Source: Streptomyces sp. NBC_00620
GTDB taxonomy: Bacteria > Actinomycetota > Actinomycetes > Streptomycetales > Streptomycetaceae
Assembly: GCF_026341825.1 (NCBI RefSeq)
Contig: NZ_JAPENY010000001.1
Span: forward strand, 248,001-312,000
Direction of reading: 5' to 3'
DNA: 64,000 bases
This document shows positions 1-8,348 of this stretch, in pieces; the stretch's first letter is position 1, and every line of letters starts with the position of its first letter. Both the position numbers and the translations under genes were made by a program. The notes under the pieces were generated by a model. That model made no database searches and had not been told where the DNA came from. It saw only the letters and a list, made by a program, of their open reading frames with translations.

Positions 1-16
1 GGCCGCGCGCTCTCGC

Positions 17-220
17 TTAGGTTTTTTTCGTGACGGGCTCCTCGGGCCGAACTGCGGCCCGGGGCTCCTCCTCGGCTTCCTCGGCATACGTCTTGCACTC
101 CGGGTTCCGGCAGGGTCCGGGTACCCACACGGGGACCCATGCGCCCAAGGTCTTGTGTCGCTTCACGACCGTGGCGACCGGCTGCCCGCAAGCGGAACAA
201 ACATACTCATCGGTGCCCAT
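17..220 (-). CDS. Small zinc-ribbon-like protein (67 aa)
   Basis: A short protein with an N-terminal Cys-X2-Cys pair (CSAC, residues 8-11) and a second pair (CRNPEC, about residues 37-42), spaced like a small zinc ribbon, followed by a Glu-rich acidic tail ending in Lys residues. The ATG at 220 is preferred because only the sequence after it looks like protein; the in-frame upstream extension is Arg-rich out-of-frame-looking sequence antisense to nothing conserved. It lies 26 bp downstream of the DHFR-like gene on the same strand and may be co-transcribed with it. Function unknown; a metal-binding structural role is inferred only from the cysteines. Confidence 0.6.
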   Translation of the reverse strand: MGTDEYVCSACGQPVATVVKRHKTLGAWVPVWVPGPCRNPECKTYAEEAEEEPRAAVRPEEPVTKKT

Positions 221-246
221 GCCTTCAGGGTATTGCGGAAGGGCGT

Positions 247-834
247 TCAGCGCTTCCTGCTGTACGTCCTCACGAGCACCCCGTTCTTGAACACGCGTAC
301 TTGGTCGAGCGCGAACTCGGCGACGTCGAAACCGGAGCCAAACATCGGCATACCGGAGCCGAGGACCACCGGGTACGTCTTGATGACCAGTTCGTCCACT
401 TCGTCGATCAACGCGCCCGCGAGCTGCGAGCCGCCGCACAGATAGATGCCGAACTCGCCGTCCTCCGCCTTGAGTTCACGGACCTTCCCGACGACGTCGT
501 CCGCAACGATCTCGACGTGCGGGTCGGGCGACTCCTTGAGGCTCCGCGAGGCGACGTACTCACGCAGATGCGCGTACGGGCTGGTGACGCCGAGGTCCAG
601 TGCGAGGTCGTAGCTGGCGCGGCCCTGGATGATCGTGTCGAAGTTGCGGTTCTCCAGGTCGTCGATGCCGAGCGGGCGGCGGGCGTGGGTCGGCAGGGTC
701 TCCGGGTACTCCGCCTTCAGGAAGTCCTCGAGGTACTCCGCGTCGACGAACGGCATGAACGACTGCGCGTCGCCGTCCGGGGCTCCGATGAAGCCGTCGA
801 TCGAACACGCGATGAAGTAGGTGAGCTTGCGCAA
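247..834 (-). CDS. Dihydrofolate reductase family protein (RibD C-terminal-like)
   Basis: This 195-residue protein has the single-domain RibD-C/DHFR-like fold: N-terminal strand with the ACSIDGFIG motif (about residues 9-17), the LCGGSQLAGAL nucleotide-binding segment near residue 133 and a terminal GSGMPMF motif. The family reduces pteridine- or flavin-like substrates with NADPH, but most single-domain members, including this one, have no assigned substrate. The start is a TTG at 834; no in-frame ATG or GTG precedes it. The gene is divergent from a TetR regulator, and its promoter overlaps an inverted repeat (see 887-926), so it is probably the TetR target. Family assignment is firm, substrate unknown. 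Confidence 0.85.
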   Translation of the reverse strand: MRKLTYFIACSIDGFIGAPDGDAQSFMPFVDAEYLEDFLKAEYPETLPTHARRPLGIDDLENRNFDTIIQGRASYDLALDLGVTSPYAHLREYVASRSLKESPDPHVEIVADDVVGKVRELKAEDGEFGIYLCGGSQLAGALIDEVDELVIKTYPVVLGSGMPMFGSGFDVAEFALDQVRVFKNGVLVRTYSRKR

Positions 835-886
835 GCGGGTCTCTTTTCGTGGTCAGCGTTCATGGCGACTCCGGTGGCCACCCTTG

Positions 887-926
887 AACCACTGCAGTTA
901 TAGTACTTCACCTGTAGTGGTTGCAA
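887..926. promoter_or_regulatory. TetR-type operator overlapping the reductase promoter
   Basis: An imperfect inverted repeat, AACCACTGCAG (887-897) and CTGTAGTGGTT (912-922), has 11-bp arms with one mismatch and a 14-bp spacer. On the minus strand a -35 TTGCAA (926-921) and -10 TATAAC (902-897) are separated by exactly 18 bp and drive the reductase gene; the operator arms overlap both hexamers. The site is 46 bp upstream of the tetR start, so autoregulation is likely. Binding is inferred, not shown. Confidence 0.7.
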
Positions 927-967
927 GCGTTTTGGTGGCACCGGCGAGATTTTGGGAGGAAACCCGG

Positions 968-1573
968 ATGGCAAGGAACCCGGAGCGCAGGGCGGCTCTC
1001 GTCGACGCGGCCGTCGAGGTGCTGGCACGGGAGGGCGCGCGGGGACTGACGTTCCGCGCGGTGGACGCCGGGGCGGGCGTGCCGGTGGGCACCTCGTCGA
1101 ACTACTTCACCGACCGCGACGACCTGCTGGCCCAGGTCGACGCCCGCATCCACCAGCGCCTCGCACCCGACCCGTCGGTGATCGCCGAGCTGCTGAAGGG
1201 CCCGAAGGACCGCTCACTGGTCCTGGAGTTCATGCGCGACGTAATGGCCCGCGCCATCCGCGACCGCACGGGCTATCTCGCCCTCTTCGAAATGCGCCTG
1301 GAGGCCACCCGCCGCCCTGCCCTGCGTGCCTCGTACACCAAGTCGGTACGCGGCGACCTGGTGGACGGCATGGACTTCCACCGCACCGCCGGCCTGCCCG
1401 GCAGCGACGAGACCGTGACCGTCCTCTACCTCGCCATGCTCGGCCTGCTCCTGGAACACCTGACACTCCCGGGCGTCCTGGACGGCGTACTGCCGGAGGT
1501 CACCGTCCCGGACGGCCTGGTGGAACGGATCGTGGCGACGATCGTGCCGGACGGCGCTCCCGAGAAGGACTAG
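968..1573 (+). CDS. TetR-family transcriptional regulator
   Basis: A 201-residue repressor. The N-terminal helix-turn-helix spans about residues 10-56, with the TFRAVDAGAGVPVGTSSNYF recognition segment typical of TetR proteins; the helical C-terminal half would bind the inducer and dimerise. The ATG at 968 is chosen because GGGAGGA lies 8 bp upstream; a longer reading begins inside the operator region and does not look coding. It is divergent from the DHFR-like reductase, with a shared 11-bp inverted repeat between them, the usual layout of a local repressor-target pair. The ligand is unknown. Confidence 0.9.
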   Translation: MARNPERRAALVDAAVEVLAREGARGLTFRAVDAGAGVPVGTSSNYFTDRDDLLAQVDARIHQRLAPDPSVIAELLKGPKDRSLVLEFMRDVMARAIRDRTGYLALFEMRLEATRRPALRASYTKSVRGDLVDGMDFHRTAGLPGSDETVTVLYLAMLGLLLEHLTLPGVLDGVLPEVTVPDGLVERIVATIVPDGAPEKD

Positions 1574-1580
1574 GGCTGCC

Positions 1581-2171
1581 CTAGGCCTGCGGCTCGCGCC
1601 ACATGGGCCACATCTGCGGGCCGCCGGGCAGGTCGAGGGGCCGGCCGGTCAGCTCGAAGCCGAGCCGCTCGTACAGCTTGCGGCTGCGGGCACTGCTCGC
1701 TTCCAGGTACGCGGGCGTCCCCTCGCGGTCGCAACGGTCGAGGACCGACTCGATGAGCGCGGTGCCGAGCCCCTCACCCTGGCGTCCCGGCGCCACGGCG
1801 ATCATCCACAGGTACTCGTGGGCCCGGCCCGCCGGGTGGATCCCCGCGGTCAACCGGCCGATGAGCTCCACCCGCTCATTCTCCGGGTCGACGGCCTCAC
1901 GCAACTGCCCGGGCCCGTCCTCGTCGCCATGCTCATCGGCAGGCACGGACAGCCACAGCGCACACGCCGCCCCGTCCTCGGTGACATCGACGCGCCCCTC
2001 GGCAAGCACGACGTCGGCAAAGGCACCCATCAGCTTGTGATGCGTAGCCCGCCGATGCGCCCTGTCCGGAAAAACCCAACCGCTCACGGGATCATCCTGA
2101 AACGCCTCGTCCAACAACCGGATGACAAACTCCCGGTCCCCATCACCCGCGGTCCGGATCACCACGCCCAC
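1581..2171 (-). CDS. GNAT-family N-acetyltransferase
   Basis: A 196-residue GNAT protein. The acetyl-CoA binding motif A is visible as VAPGRQGEGLGTALI (about residues 123-137), followed by the motif B strand-helix with KLYERLGFE near residue 170. The start is GTG at 2171. It converges with the tetR gene at 1573 with only 7 bp between them. A long AT-poor repeat region lies upstream. The acyl acceptor cannot be predicted from the sequence. Confidence 0.88.
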   Translation of the reverse strand: MGVVIRTAGDGDREFVIRLLDEAFQDDPVSGWVFPDRAHRRATHHKLMGAFADVVLAEGRVDVTEDGAACALWLSVPADEHGDEDGPGQLREAVDPENERVELIGRLTAGIHPAGRAHEYLWMIAVAPGRQGEGLGTALIESVLDRCDREGTPAYLEASSARSRKLYERLGFELTGRPLDLPGGPQMWPMWREPQA

Positions 2172-2217
2172 GCCCTCAGCCCCTTTGCCTCAACCGCCGC
2201 TGATCGTACGGCGGTTG

Positions 2218-2413
2218 AGATCTTGCCGGACGGGCCACGAGATTTCAGCCCGCCCGGAGATCTTTCAACCCAGCCGGGGGTGATCTTTCAGCCCGGCCGG
2301 GGGAGATCTTCCAGCCCGTCCGGCGTTTGAGGACGAGCCCTTCGGGCGAACGGGGGTCTGGGGGCGGAGCCCCCAGGAACAAGGGACGGGTAGGGGCGGA
2401 GGGGGCGAAAAAA
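2218..2413. repeat. GC-rich dispersed intergenic repeat, copy 1, with degenerate units
   Basis: Positions 2312-2413 are one of three copies in this window of a GC-rich element that runs from CAGCCCGTCCGGCGTTTGAG through a GGGGGC-GGA-GCCCCC hairpin to a terminal GCGAAAAAAC; the others are 32202-32307 (opposite strand) and 57155-57258. The stretch just before it, 2218-2330, holds about five degenerate units of the form AGATCTTTCAGCCCG-CCGG. With the terminator at 2408-2443 this fills the 367-bp gap between the acetyltransferase and the prenyl synthase; no gene is seen in it. Confidence 0.8.
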
Positions 2414-2443
2414 CAGGCCCCGCACACCGTGGGGATGTGCGGG
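2408..2443 (-). terminator. Rho-independent terminator of the prenyl synthase/encapsulin operon
   Basis: Read on the minus strand, an 8-bp stem CCCGCACA/TGTGCGGG (2443-2436 with 2426-2419) is followed by CCTG and six T residues (2413-2408). It lies about 95 bp beyond the stop codon of the polyprenyl synthase gene. Confidence 0.75.
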
Positions 2444-2538
2444 ACCAACCGGAGCCCAGTAACCGTACGGAGGTCAGGTGCCGTACAGAACCAAGGACCC
2501 CGGAGACACCGGGGGCATCAACCACCCCACCGACGGAG

Positions 2539-3741
2539 TCAGTTACTGCGCCGCGTCACGAACTCCGCCAGCGCCAGCAGCCCACCCGCCGCCTCCGGAT
2601 CGGGCACCGCCCGAGACAGCTCATGCATCGCCCGAGCCATCCGGTCGGCCGCCTGGACCTGCGCCCAGTCCCGACCGCCCGCCCGCTCGACGGCCAGCAC
2701 CGTCCGCTCCAACTCCCCCTCCTCATAAGGAACCCCGTACAACGAGGCCAGCTCGACCGCCGCAGGCGTACCCGAGGCGAGCGCGGCCACCACGGGCAGC
2801 GACTTCTTACGGGCGATGAGGTCCGCCCCGGCAGCCTTGCCGGTACGGCTCGGATCCCCCCAGATCCCGATCACATCGTCGATCAGCTGAAAGGCGAGCC
2901 CGGCCTCACGACCGAACGCGTCAAGCGCCTCGACGTCCTCATCCCCCGCCCCCGCGTACAACGCACCCAGCGCACAGGCACACCCGAGCAACGCACCGGT
3001 CTTGGCCTCCGCCATGGCAAGGCACTCGTCGAGGGTGACCTCGTCGGGACCGCGCTTCTCCATGTCGGTGTCCGCATGCTGCCCCGCACACAGCTCGACG
3101 ACACAGGACGCGAGCCGTGCGGCGGCCGCCGAGGACGCCGGATGCGGATCCTCGGCGAGCAGCCGCTGAGCCAGCGCCTGCAAGGCGTCCCCGGCGAGGA
3201 TCGCGTCGGCGTCGCCGAACACGGTCCACGCGGTGGGCCGGTGCCTGCGGGTGGTGTCCCGGTCCATCACGTCGTCGTGCAGCAGCGTGAAGTTGTGTAT
3301 CAACTCCACGGCGGCGGCCGCCCGTACGGCGTTCGCATGCTGTCCGCCGAGTGCGCGGACCGCTGCGAGCACGAGCGCGGGCCGGATCGCCTTGCCGGAG
3401 TTGCCCGCCGCGGGCGTACCGTCCGCGTGCTCCCAGCCGAAGTGGTAGAGCGCGATCCGGCGTATCGAGCCCGGCAGCGAATCGATGGCCCTGCGCAGCT
3501 CGGGGTCGACGGACGCCCGGGCACCCTCCAGGATCCCCGCCGCCTCCTGCCCTCCCCCACTCTCGGTCTCGCTCGAACGGGGAGACCCCCACCGCGGGCT
3601 CGGCGGGACCTGCTCATCCATGGCCCTCCCGATGGGGCTCCGCCTTTCGAGGCTCTCGGCCGGCCTCTGCGGCGACACCGGTCTACCGGGTCTACCCGCC
3701 CGGTCGGGCGAGGACACAACCTCCGGCGTACCGGTCGTCAC
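2539..3741 (-). CDS. Polyprenyl diphosphate synthase, probable encapsulin cargo
   Basis: A 400-residue trans-isoprenyl diphosphate synthase. The first Asp-rich motif DDVMD is at residues 156-160 and the second, DDVIG followed by IWGD, at 288-295, the variant common in actinobacterial chain-elongating synthases; GKAIRP (117-121) and the RKKSLPV segment (311-317) match the diphosphate-binding sites. It should condense IPP with an allylic diphosphate; chain length cannot be read reliably. Residues 1-66 are a Pro/Arg/Ser-rich, low-complexity extension absent from ordinary family members. The GTG start overlaps the stop of the upstream encapsulin gene (GTGA, 3738-3741), so translation is coupled. 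In family 2B encapsulins such disordered N-terminal extensions target terpenoid enzymes into the shell, which is the inferred role here. Confidence 0.9.
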   Translation of the reverse strand: MTTGTPEVVSSPDRAGRPGRPVSPQRPAESLERRSPIGRAMDEQVPPSPRWGSPRSSETESGGGQEAAGILEGARASVDPELRRAIDSLPGSIRRIALYHFGWEHADGTPAAGNSGKAIRPALVLAAVRALGGQHANAVRAAAAVELIHNFTLLHDDVMDRDTTRRHRPTAWTVFGDADAILAGDALQALAQRLLAEDPHPASSAAAARLASCVVELCAGQHADTDMEKRGPDEVTLDECLAMAEAKTGALLGCACALGALYAGAGDEDVEALDAFGREAGLAFQLIDDVIGIWGDPSRTGKAAGADLIARKKSLPVVAALASGTPAAVELASLYGVPYEEGELERTVLAVERAGGRDWAQVQAADRMARAMHELSRAVPDPEAAGGLLALAEFVTRRSN

Positions 3742-5144
3742 CGCCAGCGGCCGATCTCGACGTTCTCCAGGATGCCGAGGGCGTCGGGCACGAGCACCGC
3801 GGCCGAGTAGTACGCCGTCACCAGGTAGGAGATGATCGCCTGTTCGTTGATGCCCATGAAGCGCACCGACAGGCTCGGCTCGATCTCGTCCGGGATGCCC
3901 GCCTGCTGAAGCCCGATGACGCCCTGTTCGGCCTCGCCCGTACGCAGGGCGATGATCGAGGTCGTACGGGTGTCACTGACCGGGATCTTGTTGCACGGGT
4001 AGATCGGCACCCCGCGCCAGGTCGGGATGCGGTTGCCGGCCATCTCGATGGTCTCCGGGACGAGTCCGCGCTTGTTCAGCTCGCGGCCGATCGCGGAGAT
4101 CGCGCGCGGGTGGGCGAGGAGCAGCTTGGTGCCGCGCCTGCGGCTGAGCAGTTCGTCGAGGTCGTCGGGTCCGGGCACACCGTCGTGCGGCTGCAGCCGC
4201 TGTTCGTACTCGCAGTTGTTGAGCAGCCCGAACTCCCGGTTGTTGATGAGTTCGTGCTCCTGGCGCTCCTTCAACGCCTCGACCGTGAGCCGCAGTTGCT
4301 GCTCGGTCTGGTTCATGGGCTGGTTGTAGAGATCGGCCACGCGCGAGTGGAGGCGCAGCACGGTCTGGGCGATGCTCAGTTCGTACTCGCGCGGCGCGGC
4401 CTCGTAGTCCACGAAGGTGCCGGGGATGTCCGGCTCTCCCGTGTGGCCGGCCGCGAGGTCGATCTCCTTCTCGCCGTACTTGTTGGCGCGCTGCTCCGGA
4501 ATCGCGCGCAGCTCCTGGAGGTGGTCGCGCAGGGACTCGGCGCGCTCCGCGACCTGTTCGAGGTCGTTGCGGGGCAGGGTGAGCACGGTGCACGCGGTGA
4601 CGGCGCGGGCCGTGTACTCCCAGATGGCGTCCGGGTCGATGAGTGCCTGCTCACCGAAGTACGCGCCGTCGGCGAGGACGCCGAGGACCGCGTCGTCCCC
4701 GTAGGGACCCGTGCCGATCTTCTCCACCTTGCCGTGGGCGAGGAGGAACACCTCCTCGGACGGGCTGCCGAAGGAGACGAGCACCTCCCCCGGTGCGAAC
4801 TCCCGCTGCTGGCAACGCTGCGCGAGCTCGCCGAGCACCTCCTGATCCTCGTACGACCGCAGCACCGACAGCTCGCCGAGCTCCGCCGGAATGACCTGGA
4901 CGCGGTCACCGGTCTTCACGAATGTCACACGGCCGTCGCCCACGGAGTAGCTGAGCCGCCGGTTCACGCGGTACGTACCACCCTGCACATTCACCCACGG
5001 AAGCATCCGCAGCAGCCAGCGCGAGCTGATCTCCTGCATCTGCGGTGCGGACTTGGTGGTGGTGGCCAGGTTCCGCGCGGCGGATGTGCCGAGACTCTGC
5101 TGCGGCTTGCCCTGACCCGCGCGGACCTCTTCGCCTACCGACAT
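3738..5144 (-). CDS. Family 2B encapsulin shell protein with cNMP-binding domain (EshA-like)
   Basis: A 468-residue protein of the EshA type, now recognised as family 2B encapsulin nanocompartment shells with an HK97-like fold. A cyclic-nucleotide-binding-like domain occupies about residues 105-205, with the phosphate-binding cassette FGEQALID near 163-170 and Arg180; the flanking parts (about 30-100 and 215-468) form the shell domain. The N-terminal 40 residues are Gln/Ser/Thr-rich and probably flexible. A GGGAGGG ribosome-binding site precedes the ATG at 5144. It is followed without a gap by a polyprenyl synthase, a known class of 2B cargo. EshA in S. griseus was linked to hyphal development and ppGpp levels; whether this copy binds a nucleotide is not shown by sequence. 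Confidence 0.92.
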   Translation of the reverse strand: MSVGEEVRAGQGKPQQSLGTSAARNLATTTKSAPQMQEISSRWLLRMLPWVNVQGGTYRVNRRLSYSVGDGRVTFVKTGDRVQVIPAELGELSVLRSYEDQEVLGELAQRCQQREFAPGEVLVSFGSPSEEVFLLAHGKVEKIGTGPYGDDAVLGVLADGAYFGEQALIDPDAIWEYTARAVTACTVLTLPRNDLEQVAERAESLRDHLQELRAIPEQRANKYGEKEIDLAAGHTGEPDIPGTFVDYEAAPREYELSIAQTVLRLHSRVADLYNQPMNQTEQQLRLTVEALKERQEHELINNREFGLLNNCEYEQRLQPHDGVPGPDDLDELLSRRRGTKLLLAHPRAISAIGRELNKRGLVPETIEMAGNRIPTWRGVPIYPCNKIPVSDTRTTSIIALRTGEAEQGVIGLQQAGIPDEIEPSLSVRFMGINEQAIISYLVTAYYSAAVLVPDALGILENVEIGRWR

Positions 5145-5343
5145 GAAAATTGCCCTCCCATTCGTGCACTGATCTGCGAGAGGAAGCCTTTCATCACGGA
5201 GCGTGCCAGTGCTATTACACGAATGAGGGGGAATGGATCACCAAGGAGTGGGCACACAGCCGAAAATCGCCGATTCGTCGAACAGCGCGCGGTTGTTGCG
5301 GTCGGGAACTCCAAGATCCGGCCAACCGTTTGACGCTGTGACC

Positions 5344-5379
5344 GATGCTTCGATCGACGCTTCGGCTGATGCTTCGACA
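5344..5379. repeat. Three tandem 12-bp repeats upstream of the 77-aa gene
   Basis: Three head-to-tail units GATGCTTCGATC, GACGCTTCGGCT and GATGCTTCGACA at 5344, 5356 and 5368 share the core GAYGCTTCGR. They sit 20 bp before the start of the 77-residue gene and in the 255-bp region divergent to the encapsulin gene. Helically phased 12-bp spacing is compatible with a multi-site regulator, which is inference. Confidence 0.6.
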
Positions 5380-5399
5380 TACGAGGACGGGAGACGGTC

Positions 5400-5633
5400 A
5401 TGGCAGGCTTTCTGGACCGCGCCAAAGAACAGGCGCAGCGAGGGCTCACGCAGGGCAAGCAGAAGATCGACGACGTGCAGGCACAGCGCGCGGGCGGCGA
5501 CCTGTTGAAGAAACTGGGCGCCGCGTACTTGGCGGAGCGGCGCGGCAGCGGCTCTCCGCAGGCGACGCAACAGGCCTTGCAGGCGCTGGAGAACCACATC
5601 GCGACGCACGGAGACAGCTTCCTCCACAGCTGA
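5400..5633 (+). CDS. Conserved small protein of unknown function (77 aa)
   Basis: A 77-residue, Gln/Lys/Ala-rich, predicted mostly helical protein with an amphipathic N-terminus (AGFLDRAKEQAQRGL) and no signal peptide, cysteine or membrane segment. The ATG at 5400 follows a purine-rich GAGGACGGGAG stretch. It is divergent from the encapsulin gene and separated from it by a 255-bp region holding three 12-bp tandem repeats. I do not recognise a characterised family. Codon use is typical of the surrounding genes, so it is likely a real gene. Its neighbourhood allows a link to the encapsulin system, but nothing in the protein itself shows that. Confidence 0.7.
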   Translation: MAGFLDRAKEQAQRGLTQGKQKIDDVQAQRAGGDLLKKLGAAYLAERRGSGSPQATQQALQALENHIATHGDSFLHS

Positions 5634-5795
5634 TCCCGGGCTCCTCCTCGCGCCACGGCGCACCGCCGCGAGCCACTGACCGAATCGGCTCGCACACCGT
5701 GCGAACGACTGGGCCCTGCCACCGGGTTCCGGGTACAAGCGGCGGTACGAGACGGCCGCGACAGGCGGCCGGCGTGCAGCGTGAAGGAGGCGGTC

Positions 5796-6386
5796 GTGGC
5801 CCCACCCATGTCCGCGGGCGGTTTCCTGGACCGGCTCAGGGAGGCGGGCGTCACGGTCGTCGAGGTCGGCGACTGGGAACGTCACAACCGCAATCACAAG
5901 GGCCCGTGGGGTCCGGTGTACGGCGTGATGATCCATCACACGGTGACCTCGGGCAGCAAGGCCACCGTCGAGCTCTGCCGGGACGGTTACGCGGAGCTGC
6001 CCGGGCCGCTGTGCCACGGCGTCATCACCAAGGACGGTGTCGTCCATCTCGTCGGCTACGGCCGCGTCAACCACGCGGGCCTCGGTGACGACGACGTACT
6101 GCGCGCCGTGATCGCGGCGAAGAGACTCCCTCCGGACAACGAGGCGAACACCGACGGCAACCGCCACTTCTACGGCTTCGAATGCGAGAACCTCGGCAAC
6201 GGCGAGGACCCCTGGCCCGAAGTCCAGCTGAGCACCATCGAGAAGGTCGCCGCCGCGATCTGCCGCCACCACGGCTGGACGGAGCGCTCGGTGATCGGCC
6301 ACCTGGAATGGCAGCCGGGCAAGATCGACCCCCGCGGCTTCACGATGGACTCCATGAGGGAGCGCGTCCGCGACCGGCTGAAGTGA
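5796..6386 (+). CDS. N-acetylmuramoyl-L-alanine amidase (Amidase_2/PGRP type)
   Basis: A 196-residue amidase of the PGRP/T7-lysozyme type, which cleaves between N-acetylmuramic acid and L-alanine. Zinc ligands are visible in MIHHTV (the first HH, near residue 45) and in the C-terminal IGHLEWQPGKIDPRG segment (His about 168), with the conserved Tyr region YGRVNHAG between. The GTG at 5796 is chosen because AAGGAGG lies at 5784-5790; an upstream GTG at 5781 would place the ribosome-binding site inside the gene. No signal peptide is seen, so it either acts after cell lysis, is secreted by another route, or acts on imported fragments. Confidence 0.88.
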   Translation: MAPPMSAGGFLDRLREAGVTVVEVGDWERHNRNHKGPWGPVYGVMIHHTVTSGSKATVELCRDGYAELPGPLCHGVITKDGVVHLVGYGRVNHAGLGDDDVLRAVIAAKRLPPDNEANTDGNRHFYGFECENLGNGEDPWPEVQLSTIEKVAAAICRHHGWTERSVIGHLEWQPGKIDPRGFTMDSMRERVRDRLK

Positions 6387-6483
6387 CACGCGTGCCCCGC
6401 AGAGCCACGCCCGCGACCGCCCCGCCCGGGGGTCGGCGGCACCCCACTCCGGACATCTCCTCCGGAGGCCGGGTCCCGGACGT

Positions 6484-7446
6484 ATGTCCGACAATGGCCG
6501 AGTGACCAGCACAGACGACCCCGAGGGAACCGGCATCACCGGCGCCCCCGAAGCGCTCGACCTCGCAGGCCTGCGGCCCCGGCTGCCGTCGCCGTTGCAG
6601 GACGTCGCGGACGAGCGCTTCGGGCGTCACGGCGTCCGGCTGGTGCTCAAGCGGGACGATCTGATCCACCCCGAGCTGGTCGGCAACAAGTGGCGCAAGC
6701 TGGCCCCGAACCTGGCGGCGGCAGCGGGCCGTGCGGTGCTCACCTTCGGCGGGGCGTACTCCAACCACCTGCGGGCCACGGCCGCCGCGGGCCGTCTCCT
6801 CGGGCTGCCCACCATCGGCGTGGTCCGCGGCCAGGAGCTGTCCGGGCGCCCCCTCAACCCCTCGCTCGCCCGGTGTGCGGCGGACGGCATGCGGCTGCAC
6901 TTCGTCGACAGATCGACGTACCGGCACAAGACCGAGCCGGAGACACTCGCCGCGATCCTGCGCACGCTGGACGCCGAGGACGCGTACGTCGTGCCCGAGG
7001 GAGGCAGCAACTCCCTTGCCGTACGCGGCTGCCAGGCACTCGGCGAGGAGCTGCGCGGCCAAGCCGACGTCGTCGCCCTGGCCTGCGGCACCGGCGGCAC
7101 ACTCGCGGGCCTGGCCGCCGGGCTCGCTCCCGATCAGCGCGCCCTGGGCGTACCCGTCCTGAAGGGCGCCTTCCTGAGCGCCGACATACAGGCCCTCCAG
7201 GTCACCGCCTTCGGCGCCCGCCAAGGCCACTGGTCCCTCGACGAACGCTTCCACTTCGGCGGTTACGCCCGCACCACCCCCGAACTCGGCACATTCGCCG
7301 AGGACTTCGAACACCGCCACGGCCTGCCCGTCGAACGTCTCTATGTCGCCAAGATGCTGTACGGACTTGTCACCCTGGCCGAGGAGGGCGCGTTTCCCCG
7401 CGGAGCGACGGTGGCGGCCGTGATCACAGGAGCACCGCTCGCCTGA
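6484..7446 (+). CDS. PLP-dependent ACC deaminase/D-cysteine desulfhydrase family protein
   Basis: This 320-residue protein belongs to the tryptophan-synthase-beta fold of PLP enzymes. The PLP lysine is in LVGNKWRKL (about residues 65-73), followed by the GGAYSNH motif near 89-95, the substrate loop PEGGSNSLA and the phosphate-binding CGTGGT near residue 200. Members act as 1-aminocyclopropane-1-carboxylate deaminases or D-cysteine desulfhydrases; sequence alone does not separate them. The first ATG at 6484 is used, although an internal GTG a few codons later is possible. It stands alone between the amidase and the L,D-transpeptidase. Confidence 0.85.
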   Translation: MSDNGRVTSTDDPEGTGITGAPEALDLAGLRPRLPSPLQDVADERFGRHGVRLVLKRDDLIHPELVGNKWRKLAPNLAAAAGRAVLTFGGAYSNHLRATAAAGRLLGLPTIGVVRGQELSGRPLNPSLARCAADGMRLHFVDRSTYRHKTEPETLAAILRTLDAEDAYVVPEGGSNSLAVRGCQALGEELRGQADVVALACGTGGTLAGLAAGLAPDQRALGVPVLKGAFLSADIQALQVTAFGARQGHWSLDERFHFGGYARTTPELGTFAEDFEHRHGLPVERLYVAKMLYGLVTLAEEGAFPRGATVAAVITGAPLA

Positions 7447-7475
7447 TCACCCCTGATCACCTGGGAAGCCCACCC

Positions 7476-8348
7476 TCACCGTTCGAGGGATTCGGCGTCC
7501 CCCATGACGATCACCGGGTGCCGGCCGGGGTCGAGCGTGCGCAGGAGTTCCTTCATGTGCTCCTTCTTCAGGCTCACGCAGCCGTGTGTGGGCCCTCCGT
7601 GGTCGACGTGCAGCCAGATGCCGCCGCCCTTGTCCGCGCCGAGAGGGCGGGTCCAGTCGAGGGGTGAGGTCCCGGCCTCGCGGTTGTAGTTGATCGCGAC
7701 GACGTAGTCGAAGGAGCCCTCGAGCGGCTCACCCTCGAAGCCCGTGCCGCCGATGGTGAAGCCCCGCGAGTGGTTGTACGGCAGCCTGCTGCCGGGATCG
7801 GCGAGCAGTCCGCCGGCGTCGGTGAGGGAGAACACGCCGATGGGCGACCGGAGATCACCGGCATGGTGGTCGTCCGTCCAGCCCCGGCGGGCGTTGTGAG
7901 CGGGCCAGGTGGCTCCCGGCTCCCAGCCCGCGCCGGTGCGCCGGTACAGCACCACCCGCGAGGTCGAGGAGTCCTTGCCCTGCCCGGTGACCAGCAGGAC
8001 CTGGCGCGCGTTCGCAGGGATCTCGGCCCGCGTCCGCGCACCGAGGCCCGGCAGCACCGCGGGGGCGGCCGGGGCGGACGACGCTTCACTGTCCGCGGAT
8101 GTCCGCCCGGGCATGGCCTGTGTCGTGCCGGGGGCGGCGGCCGACGCACCGGGCGCTGCGGCGGCCACCTCGCCGCCCGTCACCGCCCCCGCGCCCGCGC
8201 ATCCGGCGACGGTGACGGACAGGGCCAGCACAGCGGCCGGTATCCCCAGCCGGTTCCGGCCCGGGATGCCGAAGGTGGCCGCCTGGCGGTCCCCGAACGG
8301 GGCACGGAGAAACCGCCGTCGAGGCAGGCGGCGCATTGATGAAGTCAT
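7476..8348 (-). CDS. L,D-transpeptidase-family lipoprotein (YkuD-like)
   Basis: The C-terminal half carries the catalytic motif HVDHGG followed by THGCVSL (about residues 252-264), the His/Cys pair of YkuD-type L,D-transpeptidases that make 3-3 peptidoglycan cross-links or anchor proteins. Near the N-terminus an Arg-rich stretch precedes a hydrophobic segment and the lipobox VAGC (about residue 51), so it is probably an exported lipoprotein, possibly via Tat because of the RRR run. A Pro/Ala/Ser-rich linker separates anchor and catalytic domain. The ATG at 8348 gives a short N-region; a longer reading to 8414 is open. It is divergent from an envelope-type two-component system. Confidence 0.85.
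   Translation of the reverse strand: MTSSMRRLPRRRFLRAPFGDRQAATFGIPGRNRLGIPAAVLALSVTVAGCAGAGAVTGGEVAAAAPGASAAAPGTTQAMPGRTSADSEASSAPAAPAVLPGLGARTRAEIPANARQVLLVTGQGKDSSTSRVVLYRRTGAGWEPGATWPAHNARRGWTDDHHAGDLRSPIGVFSLTDAGGLLADPGSRLPYNHSRGFTIGGTGFEGEPLEGSFDYVVAINYNREAGTSPLDWTRPLGADKGGGIWLHVDHGGPTHGCVSLKKEHMKELLRTLDPGRHPVIVMGDAESLER

Noticed and set aside
3351..5333. 660-codon plus-strand open frame opposite the encapsulin gene
   Set aside because: It is antisense to two well-supported genes and its protein is Arg/Ala/Gly-rich without any motif; it arises from the high-GC third-position bias.
5344..5379. CRISPR-like array
   Set aside because: The three 12-bp units are contiguous without spacers; no cas genes or other arrays occur in the window.
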